Positions 1 to 6,413 of a stretch of 64,000 bases of DNA are shown one piece after another. Numbering within the stretch: position 1 is the stretch's first letter; each line of letters opens with the position of its first letter. Made by a program: the position numbers and the translations under genes. The stretch comes from an uncultured Bacteroidales bacterium (lineage in GTDB: Bacteria; Bacteroidota; Bacteroidia; Bacteroidales; Bacteroidaceae). Under the pieces are notes generated by a model. That model saw only the letters and a list, made by a program, of their open reading frames with translations. It did no database searches and had not been told where the DNA came from. The stretch spans positions 62,001 through 126,000 of the forward strand of contig CACZCX010000012.1 in NCBI GenBank assembly GCA_902779875.1, in the 5' to 3' direction.

Positions 1-873
1 AGCCTTGCGTGTACGCTTGGGTTTTGCGGGAGCCTCCTCGGCAGCAGCCTCCTCAGCGGGAGCAGCCTCCTCAGCAGGAGCCTCATCAAGAGTCTCTTCC
101 TTCTTAGCTACCTTGCGGATACGCTCGCGACGGGGCTTCTCTGACTTCTCTTCGTCATCGGCAGCAGCCTCATCACCCTTCTCAGCCTTACGCTCTGCAA
201 GACCCTCAGCGATAGCATCGCAGCAAGCGGTCAGGATAGCGTCAACTGACTTGGTGGCGTCATCGTTAGCAGGAATAACGTAATCTACGTTTGAAGGATC
301 GCTGTTGGTATCAACGATAGCGAATACGGGGATACCCAGACGGTTAGCCTCACGTACGGCGATGTTCTCCTTGAGAACGTCGATTACAAAGAGGGCAGCC
401 GGCAGACGTGACAGGTCAGCGATAGAACCGAGGTTCTTCTCCAGCTTGGCACGCTGACGTGAAATCTGAAGGATCTCACGCTTTGACAGGTTTGAATATG
501 TACCGTCCTGAGTCAGCTTATCGATGGTGGCCATCTTCTTCACAGCCTTACGGATTGTGGGGAAGTTGGTGAGCATACCACCGGGCCAGCGCTCAATTAC
601 GTAAGGCATACCAACTGATGATACCTTCTGGGCAACGAGCTCCTTGAGCTGTTTCTTGGTACCAACGAAAAGGATCTTCTTTCCGTCGCGAGCCATACGC
701 TTGAGAACCTCAGCAGCCTGATCAATAGCGGCTACAGTCTGGTTAAGGTCGATGATATGAATGCCATTGCGCTCCATGAAGATGTAAGGAGCCATAGCGG
801 GATTCCATTTGCGGCGCAGGTGGCCGAAGTGGCAACCAGCTTCGAGAAGCTGTTCAAAATTTGTTCTTGACAT
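1..873 (-). CDS. rpsB: 30S ribosomal protein S2 (3' end beyond window)
   Basis: Ribosomal protein S2 of the small subunit. The reading frame begins at the ATG at 873-871 (MSRTNFEQLLEAGCHFGH) and stays open for 291 codons to the left edge, so the stop lies outside the window. The body carries S2 hallmarks such as GCHFGHLRRKWNP and the segment reading FVIDVLKENIAVREANRLGIP. After about residue 225 the protein passes into an Ala/Glu/Lys-rich, low-complexity tail with repeated EEAAPAEEAA-type units, an extension beyond the usual S2 core. It follows rpsI in the order rplM-rpsI-rpsB, so it is probably cotranscribed with them. Identity is certain; only the length is open. Confidence 0.97.
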   Translation of the reverse strand, partial: MSRTNFEQLLEAGCHFGHLRRKWNPAMAPYIFMERNGIHIIDLNQTVAAIDQAAEVLKRMARDGKKILFVGTKKQLKELVAQKVSSVGMPYVIERWPGGMLTNFPTIRKAVKKMATIDKLTQDGTYSNLSKREILQISRQRAKLEKNLGSIADLSRLPAALFVIDVLKENIAVREANRLGIPVFAIVDTNSDPSNVDYVIPANDDATKSVDAILTACCDAIAEGLAERKAEKGDEAAADDEEKSEKPRRERIRKVAKKEETLDEAPAEEAAPAEEAAAEEAPAKPKRTRKA

Positions 874-928
874 AAATGCAGATCCCGACAGTTTAGATAC
901 TAAACACAGATCCCGTAGGCCTGGGTTC

Positions 929-964
929 CAATTGAGAATTGAAAATTGACAATTGAGAATTTGA
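929..964. repeat. AATTGAN heptamer tandem repeat
   Basis: The rpsI-rpsB gap holds about five tandem copies of a 7-base unit AATTGAN (AATTGAG, AATTGAA, AATTGAC, AATTGAG, then a degenerate AATTTGA). The tract lies about 60 bases upstream of the rpsB start on the coding strand. Simple AATTGAC/AATTGAG tracts are known between genes in many bacteria; no function can be read from the sequence. Confidence 0.7.
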
Positions 965-988
965 CAGGCATGGGAATATATCCAGAGC

Positions 989-1375
989 TTAACGCTTGCT
1001 GAACTGGAATCTGCGACGTGCCTTGGGCTGACCGGGCTTCTTACGCTCAACAGAACGTGAGTCACGGGTCAGGAAGCCTTCTGAACGAAGAGTCTTCTTG
1101 TCATCGGGATTGATCTTAACGAGAGCGCGAGCTATAGCAAGACGCAGAGCGTTAGCCTGGCCATTGTAACCGCCACCGTCCAGATTTACCTTGATATCGT
1201 ACTTCTCAGCCACCTCGAGTTTCTTAAGAGGCTGGAGAACTACGTACTGAAGCAGTGATGACGGGAAGTATACTGCGAGATCTCTCTTGTTGATGGTAAT
1301 CTTACCTGTTCCTTCAGAAACGAAGACACGTGCCACGGCGCTTTTACGACGGCCTATTGCATTGATTACTTCCAT
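989..1375 (-). CDS. rpsI: 30S ribosomal protein S9
   Basis: Ribosomal protein S9, 128 aa, the usual bacterial length. It starts with MEVINAIGRRKSAVARVF and ends in the basic tail KARRRFQFSKR that reaches into the P site in the family. It lies 11 bases downstream of rplM, the conserved L13-S9 operon, and is followed by rpsB. No promoter is visible between rplM and rpsI. Confidence 0.98.
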   Translation of the reverse strand: MEVINAIGRRKSAVARVFVSEGTGKITINKRDLAVYFPSSLLQYVVLQPLKKLEVAEKYDIKVNLDGGGYNGQANALRLAIARALVKINPDDKKTLRSEGFLTRDSRSVERKKPGQPKARRRFQFSKR

Positions 1376-1386
1376 TCTCTTTCAAA

Positions 1387-1848
1387 TTAACTAAGTGAAT
1401 TGATATCTATTGCCTTGGGAGTCTGAGCCTCGTGCTTGTGCTCTGTACCAGCATAAACATAGAGGTTACCGATGAGCTTGTCACCCAGCTTTGTCTTGGG
1501 CAGCATTCCCTTAACAACTTTCTTCATAAGTCTCTCAGCACCGTTGGGCTTAGCCATGAGCTGTGCAGGTGTCATCTCACGCTGACCACCGGGATAACCG
1601 GTATAACGGAGATATACTCTGTCAGTCCACTTCTTACCGGTAAGAACGATCTTATCGGCATTGAGAACGATGACGTTGTCACCGCAGTCAACGTGCGGAG
1701 TGAAATTTGTCTTGTATTTACCGCGGAGCAGCTTAGCAACCTTCACGGCGAAGCGGCCCAGGACCTGGTCCTTGGCATCAACCACGACCCATTCCTTATT
1801 TACGGTAGCCTTGTTGGCCGAAACAGTCTTGTAACTTAAAGTATCCAT
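1387..1848 (-). CDS. rplM: 50S ribosomal protein L13
   Basis: Ribosomal protein L13, 153 aa. Family features include the N-terminal WVVVDAKDQVLGRFA segment, the GDNVIVLNADKIVLTGKKW motif and KVVKGMLPKTKLGDK. It is the first gene of the operon rplM-rpsI-rpsB. About 180 bases of leader with recognisable hairpins separate its ATG from a good TAATTTTG promoter box, which suggests leader-mediated control (see leader feature). Confidence 0.98.
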   Translation of the reverse strand: MDTLSYKTVSANKATVNKEWVVVDAKDQVLGRFAVKVAKLLRGKYKTNFTPHVDCGDNVIVLNADKIVLTGKKWTDRVYLRYTGYPGGQREMTPAQLMAKPNGAERLMKKVVKGMLPKTKLGDKLIGNLYVYAGTEHKHEAQTPKAIDINSLS

Positions 1849-2027
1849 TCTAAACTTTAAATCAATAATTAAACATTTTCATTACTCTACGCAACCTCTC
1901 CGTCTCCCGACGTCATGGAAACTCCCTAAACGCTCGTCATCAGCAGTTACGCTACACTGCAGACTCCTCACTCGGGGGTTTAACACGTTAATAACTAACC
2001 TTTTATCCAAAGGTTGATAATAATCGG
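1849..2027 (-). promoter_or_regulatory. structured 5' leader of the rplM operon
   Basis: Between the promoter and rplM the transcript can form an AACCTTT / AAAGGTT stem (7 bp, loop GGATA; + strand about 1999-2017) and a GCAGT / ACTGC stem (about 1946-1963), followed by a G-rich stretch and an AU-rich segment before the start codon. Ribosomal-protein operons often carry such leaders as binding sites for their own product. That this one binds L13 or S9 is inference. Confidence 0.5.
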
Positions 2028-2031
2028 CTCG

Positions 2032-2039
2032 CAAAATTA
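2032..2039 (-). promoter_or_regulatory. -7 promoter box of rplM operon
   Basis: TAATTTTG on the minus strand matches the Bacteroidota sigma-ABfr -7 consensus TAnnTTTG. It implies a leader of about 180 nt before rplM. Confidence 0.6.
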
Positions 2040-2253
2040 CACTTTTTGAATGAATTAGCGCACAAAACATTGAATTTTTTTCTTTCTACATAGGGACAAT
2101 CTGTCTTCAGAAACATCCAACAAAACAGCATAAGTTCAACAGGGGTACGAGCGCACAAAAGCCACTATTGAAAAGACAATCCACAAGATGAGCCAGGAAC
2201 TGGCCTCTGTGGAATTGTAATCACGAGCCGTCTATCGGAAAGGACAAAACAAA

Positions 2254-2277
2254 GGCGCCACCCGGATTGGTGGCGCC
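2254..2277 (-). terminator. intrinsic terminator of the small unit
   Basis: A 9-bp GGCGCCACC / GGTGGCGCC stem with a 6-base loop is followed on the minus strand by the T-rich run TTTGTTTTGTCC. It lies 17 bases after the stop of the 55-aa ORF. Confidence 0.6.
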
Positions 2278-2293
2278 GTGTCTTTATAACATC

Positions 2294-2461
2294 TTATTTC
2301 TCTCCCAGAGGAGTGGACAGGGGCGATAGCGATCGCAAGGATAAACTCGGGAATCCTGTATTCCACCTCCCAGATACGGCTCTTTCCGTACTTGCGGCTG
2401 ATCCCTCTGTTGTCCCATTCTTAGGAGCAGCATTCACATTAACATTATTCCAGTCCTTCAT
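2294..2461 (-). CDS. putative 55-aa ORF in unexplained small transcript
   Basis: ATG at 2461-2459 to TAA at 2296-2294, reading MKDWNNVNVNAAPKNGTTEG and ending in a Ser/Leu/Pro-rich part (SLRSLSPLSTPLGEK). I do not recognise a family. Support for a real unit is positional: a TATATTTG promoter box about 130 bases upstream, a stable hairpin in the leader and a terminator just after the stop. Against coding, the other minus-strand frames are also largely open across the second half, and the amino-acid composition is odd. The transcript could equally be a non-coding RNA of about 330 nt. Confidence 0.3.
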   Translation of the reverse strand: MKDWNNVNVNAAPKNGTTEGSAASTERAVSGRWNTGFPSLSLRSLSPLSTPLGEK

Positions 2462-2514
2462 AATATTCAAATTGTTTTTGTTCTACATCAAATAGTCCTT
2501 TTGTCCCTTTTACT

Positions 2515-2566
2515 GCTCAGTTCGCCTACGTGCTAACCCGGCAATCTTGGTTACAGCACCCTGAGC
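2515..2566 (-). ncRNA. candidate structured RNA element in leader
   Basis: On the minus strand GCTCAG...CTGAGC closes an outer stem (2515-2520 with 2561-2566) around GTGCT/AGCAC (2530-2534 with 2555-2559) and AACC/GGTT (2535-2538 with 2549-2552), with a two-base bulge. It sits between a promoter box and a small ORF, the usual place for a riboswitch or attenuator. It matches no riboswitch class I know. Confidence 0.35.
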
Positions 2567-2590
2567 ATATCATTTCATGTACCTCTATGG

Positions 2591-2598
2591 CAAATATA
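2591..2598 (-). promoter_or_regulatory. -7 promoter box of the small unit
   Basis: TATATTTG on the minus strand matches TAnnTTTG. A TTG lies 16 bases upstream on the same strand, which is short for a -33 element. Confidence 0.45.
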
Positions 2599-2660
2599 AG
2601 AAAACAAATTGAAACAAGTGTTAATTATTGTAACTTTTTTGTGTCATTTTGATAAAAAAA

Positions 2661-2690
2661 TTGCCGATGACCGTAAAAAGCCATCGGCAA
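2661..2690 (-). terminator. intrinsic terminator after membrane-protein gene
   Basis: A 9-bp TTGCCGATG / CATCGGCAA stem is followed on the minus strand by TTTTTTT. It lies 22 bases after the stop of the gene at 2713 and closes the thioesterase-membrane protein unit. Confidence 0.8.
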
Positions 2691-2712
2691 CATATTACAG
2701 ACGCGACTTCTT

Positions 2713-3057
2713 TTATGGGAAAACCGCATATTGGATAAGTCGGGATGCAAAAACGCCCAGTACGATAAACAGAACCAGATAAAGAACCAGGGCGATTGCA
2801 CCTACTATAATACCTGCAGGAGCGGTCTTACGCTCGCCCTGAGGGAGCTTATCGGTTATAAGGACTACCAGGAGTCCTATTAAGGGGCTGGCAATAACCG
2901 ATGCACAGAACGCCCATCCGAATCCTGACTCCCTGCGTGCACCCAGTACACCTACGAGCACAGCCATAAGAATCATGAAAAGGAAAGCGATAATCAAGAG
3001 AGCGACGGGAAGCATCGCAAAACTTGAAATAAGGTTGGCTTCATTTGTAAAATCCAT
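2713..3057 (-). CDS. small three-helix membrane protein, unknown function
   Basis: 114 aa from the ATG at 3057 (MDFTNEANLISSF). A longer frame from 3066 would need TTG. Three hydrophobic stretches are visible: about residues 15-40, 48-67 and 81-107, so this is an inner-membrane protein with short loops; a GARRES loop separates helices 1 and 2. I recognise no named family. It lies 33 bases after the hotdog thioesterase and shares its promoter, and a terminator follows. The operon link suggests coexpression, not a shared pathway. Confidence 0.75.
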   Translation of the reverse strand: MDFTNEANLISSFAMLPVALLIIAFLFMILMAVLVGVLGARRESGFGWAFCASVIASPLIGLLVVLITDKLPQGERKTAPAGIIVGAIALVLYLVLFIVLGVFASRLIQYAVFP

Positions 3058-3090
3058 AGCAAACAATGATTTAGTTAATATAAATATGGT

Positions 3091-3504
3091 TTATTCCAAT
3101 CCGTTGAAAGGAGCCGGCATGCGTTTGGTGTAACCCTGGGCATGGAAAGTGGCTATGATCGTGCCATTCTGGTCAGTCACTTGGACCTCGGCGGCAGGAA
3201 TCTTGGGATGACGGCTGGTAAAGTGACCCTCAGCGGTTAGCTGGTCACCAAGTTTGGCCGATACATGATAATATATGGTGGAATTGATTGCGAACGCCAT
3301 ATTCTCACCTTGGTTTACAAGAGCGGCGAACACAAGGTCAGCAAGCGTAAAGAGTGCTCCACCCTGACATATGTTGCCCGCATTAAGGTGATGTTCTGTC
3401 ACGGTCATGGTAGCTTTAGCGGTTCCGGGCTTGATATCGGTCAACTGAATGCCTATGTACTTGGCAAACTTATCACCCTCATTAAGAAAATCTTTCAGTG
3501 TCAT
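3091..3504 (-). CDS. hotdog-fold acyl-CoA thioesterase (PaaI type)
   Basis: 137 aa from the ATG at 3504; the frame can be extended two codons to a TTG, but the ATG is preferred. The segment NICQGGALFTLADLVFAAL is the hotdog thioesterase signature with the helix that packs into the beta sheet, and NSTIYYHVSAKLGDQLTAEG is the following strand region. Members hydrolyse acyl-CoA or related thioesters in the cytoplasm; PaaI itself acts on aryl-CoA. The substrate cannot be read from sequence. It is the first gene of a two-gene unit and has a TACATTTG promoter 28 bases upstream of the start. Confidence 0.85.
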   Translation of the reverse strand: MTLKDFLNEGDKFAKYIGIQLTDIKPGTAKATMTVTEHHLNAGNICQGGALFTLADLVFAALVNQGENMAFAINSTIYYHVSAKLGDQLTAEGHFTSRHPKIPAAEVQVTDQNGTIIATFHAQGYTKRMPAPFNGLE

Positions 3505-3532
3505 ATTCAATTATAAAAGGTATATCGGAATG

Positions 3533-3540
3533 CAAATGTA
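3533..3540 (-). promoter_or_regulatory. -7 promoter box of thioesterase gene
   Basis: TACATTTG on the minus strand matches TAnnTTTG, 28 bases before the start codon. It is back-to-back with the DUF2271 promoter. Confidence 0.6.
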
Positions 3541-3560
3541 TTGAAATTCTTTCTATTCAT

Positions 3561-3568
3561 TATCTTTG
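3561..3568 (+). promoter_or_regulatory. -7 promoter box of DUF2271 gene
   Basis: TATCTTTG matches TAnnTTTG and lies 30 bases before the ATG at 3599. Confidence 0.6.
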
Positions 3569-3598
3569 CCTTCAATAAAGAACACTAACCTTAATAAT

Positions 3599-4168
3599 AT
3601 GAAGACAAGATCACTTCTCATTGCCGCATTGACATCACTCATGTTCATGCCGGTCAAGGCACAGCAGGCCAAGGACGCAACATCGGTAGAACTGTCATTC
3701 AACTATCAGAAACAGAGTGGCGCGGGCTCCAACCAGTACGCCGTTTGGATAGAGGACAGCGAAGGCCAGGTAGTCCGCACGCTTACTGTGACATCATTCA
3801 CCACTAAGGGCCGTAGAGGTCGTCGCGGTTACACATTCCGTCCCACCTGCGTACCCACATGGGTCAAGAACGCCGGGGCCGAGCAGATGACCGACGAGCA
3901 GATTGACGCCGTAACAGGTGCCACACCCTCCAAGAGCGGGCTGCAGACCTTTACATGGGATTTCAAGGATGCAGACGGAAAGGCTGTTCCGGCCGGTAAC
4001 TACAAGATATGCCTTGAGGCTACCCTCTACTTTAACAGCATTGTCATGTACAGCGGCACATTCTCAACCAAGGACAAGGCCGGTGAGATAAAGCTCACCT
4101 CCACCCTGACCGAGGAGGACGAGGCTCACAAAGACATGATCACCCAAGTCAAAGCAGAGCTCAAATAA
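3599..4168 (+). CDS. exported DUF2271-type protein with possible flavinylation motif
   Basis: 189 aa from the ATG at 3599; the first 11 codons of the longer frame are discarded because a clean signal peptide (MKTRSLLIAALTSLMFMPVKAQ) starts here. The rest reads as one beta-sandwich domain with the FlgD-like ending GLQTFTWDFKDADGKAVPAG, as in DUF2271 periplasmic proteins. The motif DAVTGAT at residues 103-109 matches the Dxx(S/T)GAT pattern that ApbE uses to attach FMN covalently to the last Thr. No apbE or electron-transport gene is in the window. The gene stands alone, and its 3' end abuts a large inverted repeat. Confidence 0.75.
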   Translation: MKTRSLLIAALTSLMFMPVKAQQAKDATSVELSFNYQKQSGAGSNQYAVWIEDSEGQVVRTLTVTSFTTKGRRGRRGYTFRPTCVPTWVKNAGAEQMTDEQIDAVTGATPSKSGLQTFTWDFKDADGKAVPAGNYKICLEATLYFNSIVMYSGTFSTKDKAGEIKLTSTLTEEDEAHKDMITQVKAELK

Positions 4169-4173
4169 CCGCA

Positions 4174-4243
4174 GGGGCACAATAGGGACGGTTCTATCTG
4201 CGCCCTCGGGAGGGCACAGATAGAACCGTCCCTATTGTGCCCC
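4174..4243. repeat. REP-like inverted repeat, GGGACGGTTC family, locus 1
   Basis: Perfect 27-bp arms (4174-4200 and 4217-4243) containing the core GGGACGGTTC enclose a further GCCCT/AGGGC mini-hairpin. It lies between the convergent DUF2271 and PI-PLC genes. The right arm is part of the PI-PLC coding sequence: the last three residues GAQ and the TAG stop fall inside it. It probably also serves as a bidirectional RNA hairpin for both genes. Confidence 0.9.
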
Positions 4244-5155
4244 AATTATTGCATCAATCAGTTCCTGTGACGGGTAATCCATGGGGATTATCCCAACAGG
4301 ACCGCTATTGGTTCTAAGGTAATCAAGAATTTGTCCGTTAATAGTATCTGAGCACCTTTTGATATTCGTACGGACGCCTGTGCCGGTATAGCCCGATGCA
4401 TGGTTTATACACCACACTCCGTCATCCGCATCACTGAACCCCTGCAACAGGCCGTAAATATTTTCCCATTTGGCGGGCAGGTAGGCATCAGCGTCATTGC
4501 TGCCTGACGTGAAATAATCCTGTGCCCAAAGCACTGTGCCCTGGCCTGCCGATGACATAAGGCTTGCCCTTAGGGTACTTCCGTTTCCCGGCCAGCCACG
4601 CACTACGGCACCTGGTGCATCAACGCCATCGGATGGTGCGTTACGGTGTAGGAACAGGATCTGCCCGCGGATATCGGCCACAGTCATATCGGCTTTGAAG
4701 TCTGCCAGCATGCCGGCGGGAATCACGCTCCTTATCAGCTCCATCATCCCGTCCACAGCAGCCTGCCCACCGCCAGCACTGTTGGTCATCACTATGCAGA
4801 ACTCAGTGGGGTTCCGCTCGATCTTGCTTTTAAGGACCGACAGGGCCTGGGCAAGAGTCAGGTGACAGCTGGCCGGACCGTGATATATCTTAAGTTCACC
4901 ACAGTCCAACCTGGGCCTGAGATCAAAGAAACGGATCCCGGCATCCCACTGCTCCGAAAGATCCATCGTCTGGGTTCGGGCGTAGTGACGCATGGGAAAC
5001 CGTACGCCTGCCGTACCGGAGTCATGCGTTCCCGGAATGGAGACCTTGCAGACCTTCATTGTATCGGGCAGGGCGGCCATCCAATGGTCACGGTCCGTCT
5101 GTGCGCTGGCAATCAGTGTCAGCAGGAGTATGGGAATGATTGAAAAATGACGCAT
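4232..5155 (-). CDS. secreted phosphatidylinositol-specific phospholipase C
   Basis: 307 aa from the ATG at 5155, where a signal peptide begins (MRHFSIIPILLLTLIASAQ); a longer open frame upstream lies over the xylanase end and is rejected. The PI-PLC X domain is clear: catalytic His44 in SIPGTHDSG and His92 in KIYHGPASC, with RFFDLRPRL and FCIVMTNS between and after. The enzyme cleaves the phosphodiester of phosphatidylinositol or GPI anchors without calcium in bacterial homologues. It is exported. The gene follows the xylanase on the same strand and shares a 34-bp repeat with that gene's promoter region. The C-terminus ends inside a REP-like repeat. Confidence 0.88.
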   Translation of the reverse strand: MRHFSIIPILLLTLIASAQTDRDHWMAALPDTMKVCKVSIPGTHDSGTAGVRFPMRHYARTQTMDLSEQWDAGIRFFDLRPRLDCGELKIYHGPASCHLTLAQALSVLKSKIERNPTEFCIVMTNSAGGGQAAVDGMMELIRSVIPAGMLADFKADMTVADIRGQILFLHRNAPSDGVDAPGAVVRGWPGNGSTLRASLMSSAGQGTVLWAQDYFTSGSNDADAYLPAKWENIYGLLQGFSDADDGVWCINHASGYTGTGVRTNIKRCSDTINGQILDYLRTNSGPVGIIPMDYPSQELIDAIIGAQ

Positions 5156-5177
5156 TGTTAAACGACCCCTTTGCGTC
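5144..5177. repeat. 34-bp direct repeat, copy A
   Basis: Identical over 34 bases to 6354-6387 (reads AAAATGACGCATTGTTAAAC onward, ending CCTTTGCGTC). This copy covers the PI-PLC start codon and reaches into the stop codon of the xylanase. Confidence 0.95.
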
Positions 5178-6306
5178 ACTTTGGGATGTTCAGCACAGCC
5201 TGGAGTGCAGGTTTGGGAGTACGGTCGCGGTTGTAGAGCAGCGGATAGTTGGTGCGGTTGGGGATAGGATAGCCGTTCTTCCATGACATGCCGTCATGCA
5301 GTCCCCATATCGTCACGCGGTCTATCTTGTCGCGGCGGCTGTAGAATATGTTGAACAGCTCCGCATATCGGGCCGTAAGCTGAGCCTGGACATCATCGGG
5401 CAGACCGTTCTTGTACGGGTCCAGATAGGTCTCAAACTCCTCAAGCTGGAACATAGGGTCCTGCAGGGACTTGCCTATGACCTGGCCCTCTTTGGTGAGC
5501 GGCAGCACATCGACATCAAGCTCGGTTATCATGACTTTTACACCCAGGGCTGCGAATGTGTCAATCGCGGCGGTTATATACTCGTTCTTGGGGAAATTGA
5601 GTCCCCAATGTGCCTGTATGCCGATGCCGTCTATGCGGATACCCTCTTTCTGGAGCATACGTACCATGCGGGCTATGCCGTCACGTTTGGTGGGGCGCCA
5701 CACGTTGAAATCATTGTAATAGAGTTCAGCGTTGGGATCATACTGGTGGGCAAACTTGAATGCCAGACGTACCACCTCATCGCCATCACCGTTAAAGGCA
5801 TTGGTCCACAGGGTCTTGCGGTACGAGCCGTCATTGTCGATTATCTCATTAACCACGTCCCAGGCATCGATCTTACCCCTGAAATGGCCGGCCACCGTCT
5901 CAATGTAACTGCGCATGGTCTCAACCATCTCATCATGGCTCTTGGGGGTGCCGTCTGGATGGTTGAAAAAGAAATCGGGGGTCTGGTTATGCCAAACCAG
6001 GGTATGGCCCAATGCCCACAGTCCGTTATCCTTGGCAAACTGGACGTAGCGGTCGGCCGCCTGGAAATTCCAGCGGTCGGGCGACGGATGCAGTACCTCG
6101 GCCTTCATATCGTTCTCGGGGCTGACGGCATTGAACTGCTGCAGGATTATCCGGGCCGATCGGGCATCACGGCCGTTCACTATACTTGAGTTCACGGCGC
6201 ATCCCATCTTGAACGCATCGGCATAAGCACTCTTAAGCGTCTTCTGGGCAGATGCAGTCATTGCGCACAACAGGAACAGGGCTAAAACTACGGATATTCT
6301 TTTCAT
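5176..6306 (-). CDS. endo-1,4-beta-xylanase, GH10
   Basis: 376 aa from the ATG at 6306 (MKRISVVLALFLLCAMTASAQ, a signal peptide). Single GH10 TIM-barrel domain without carbohydrate-binding modules. Visible motifs: SPENDMKAE near residue 62, GHTLVWHNQTP near 100, the acid/base Glu154 in WDVVNE, the nucleophile Glu262 in VMITELDVDV, and WGLHDGMSW near the end. The enzyme hydrolyses internal xylan bonds in the periplasm or outside the cell. It lies in front of PI-PLC, with its stop 20 bases from the PI-PLC start. A 34-bp direct repeat lies on each side of it, which could mark an inserted cassette. No SusC/SusD pair is nearby, so this is not a classical PUL. Confidence 0.95.
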   Translation of the reverse strand: MKRISVVLALFLLCAMTASAQKTLKSAYADAFKMGCAVNSSIVNGRDARSARIILQQFNAVSPENDMKAEVLHPSPDRWNFQAADRYVQFAKDNGLWALGHTLVWHNQTPDFFFNHPDGTPKSHDEMVETMRSYIETVAGHFRGKIDAWDVVNEIIDNDGSYRKTLWTNAFNGDGDEVVRLAFKFAHQYDPNAELYYNDFNVWRPTKRDGIARMVRMLQKEGIRIDGIGIQAHWGLNFPKNEYITAAIDTFAALGVKVMITELDVDVLPLTKEGQVIGKSLQDPMFQLEEFETYLDPYKNGLPDDVQAQLTARYAELFNIFYSRRDKIDRVTIWGLHDGMSWKNGYPIPNRTNYPLLYNRDRTPKPALQAVLNIPK

Positions 6307-6343
6307 ACACATAATTGAGAGATTTTCATCTGGTTATTGGTGA

Positions 6344-6351
6344 CAAATATA
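6344..6351 (-). promoter_or_regulatory. -7 promoter box of xylanase gene
   Basis: TATATTTG on the minus strand matches TAnnTTTG, 37 bases before the start. The 34-bp repeat copy B begins three bases upstream and covers the -33 region, where no TTTG is seen at the usual distance. Confidence 0.6.
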
Positions 6352-6353
6352 GT

Positions 6354-6387
6354 AAAATGACGCATTGTTAAACGACCCCTTTGCGTC
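6354..6387. repeat. 34-bp direct repeat, copy B
   Basis: Identical to 5144-5177. It lies between the divergent promoters of the xylanase and the nucleoside-gate protein gene. Confidence 0.95.
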
Positions 6388-6396
6388 GTTTTTGAG

Positions 6397-6404
6397 TATC
6401 TTTG
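6397..6404 (+). promoter_or_regulatory. -7 promoter box of nucleoside-gate gene
   Basis: TATCTTTG matches TAnnTTTG and ends 9 bases before the ATG at 6414, so the mRNA has almost no leader. Confidence 0.55.
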
Positions 6405-6413
6405 CGGCCGATT

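Larger units (their letters stand above)
2071..2712. other. 640-bp stretch without a recognised gene
   Basis: This stretch holds the small minus-strand unit annotated separately (promoter 2591-2598, hairpin 2515-2566, ORF 2294-2461, terminator 2254-2277) and the terminator at 2661-2690. On the + strand at 2134-2220 there is a short protein-like frame lacking a start codon (residues ERTKATIEKTIHKMSQELA, stop TAA at 2218) that could be the tail of a decayed gene. Nothing else is evident. Confidence 0.4.

Noticed and set aside
2313..2495. 60-codon + strand open frame
   Set aside because: It is antisense to the small minus-strand unit and has no promoter; its hydrophobic end is the complement of an A-rich leader.
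4208..5284. Longer PI-PLC start at 5284
   Set aside because: The extra 43 residues run through the xylanase 3' end and hide the signal peptide that begins at 5155.
5296..6189. 297-codon open frame opposite the xylanase
   Set aside because: It is antisense to a complete GH10 domain with both catalytic Glu residues; no motif or promoter on its own strand.
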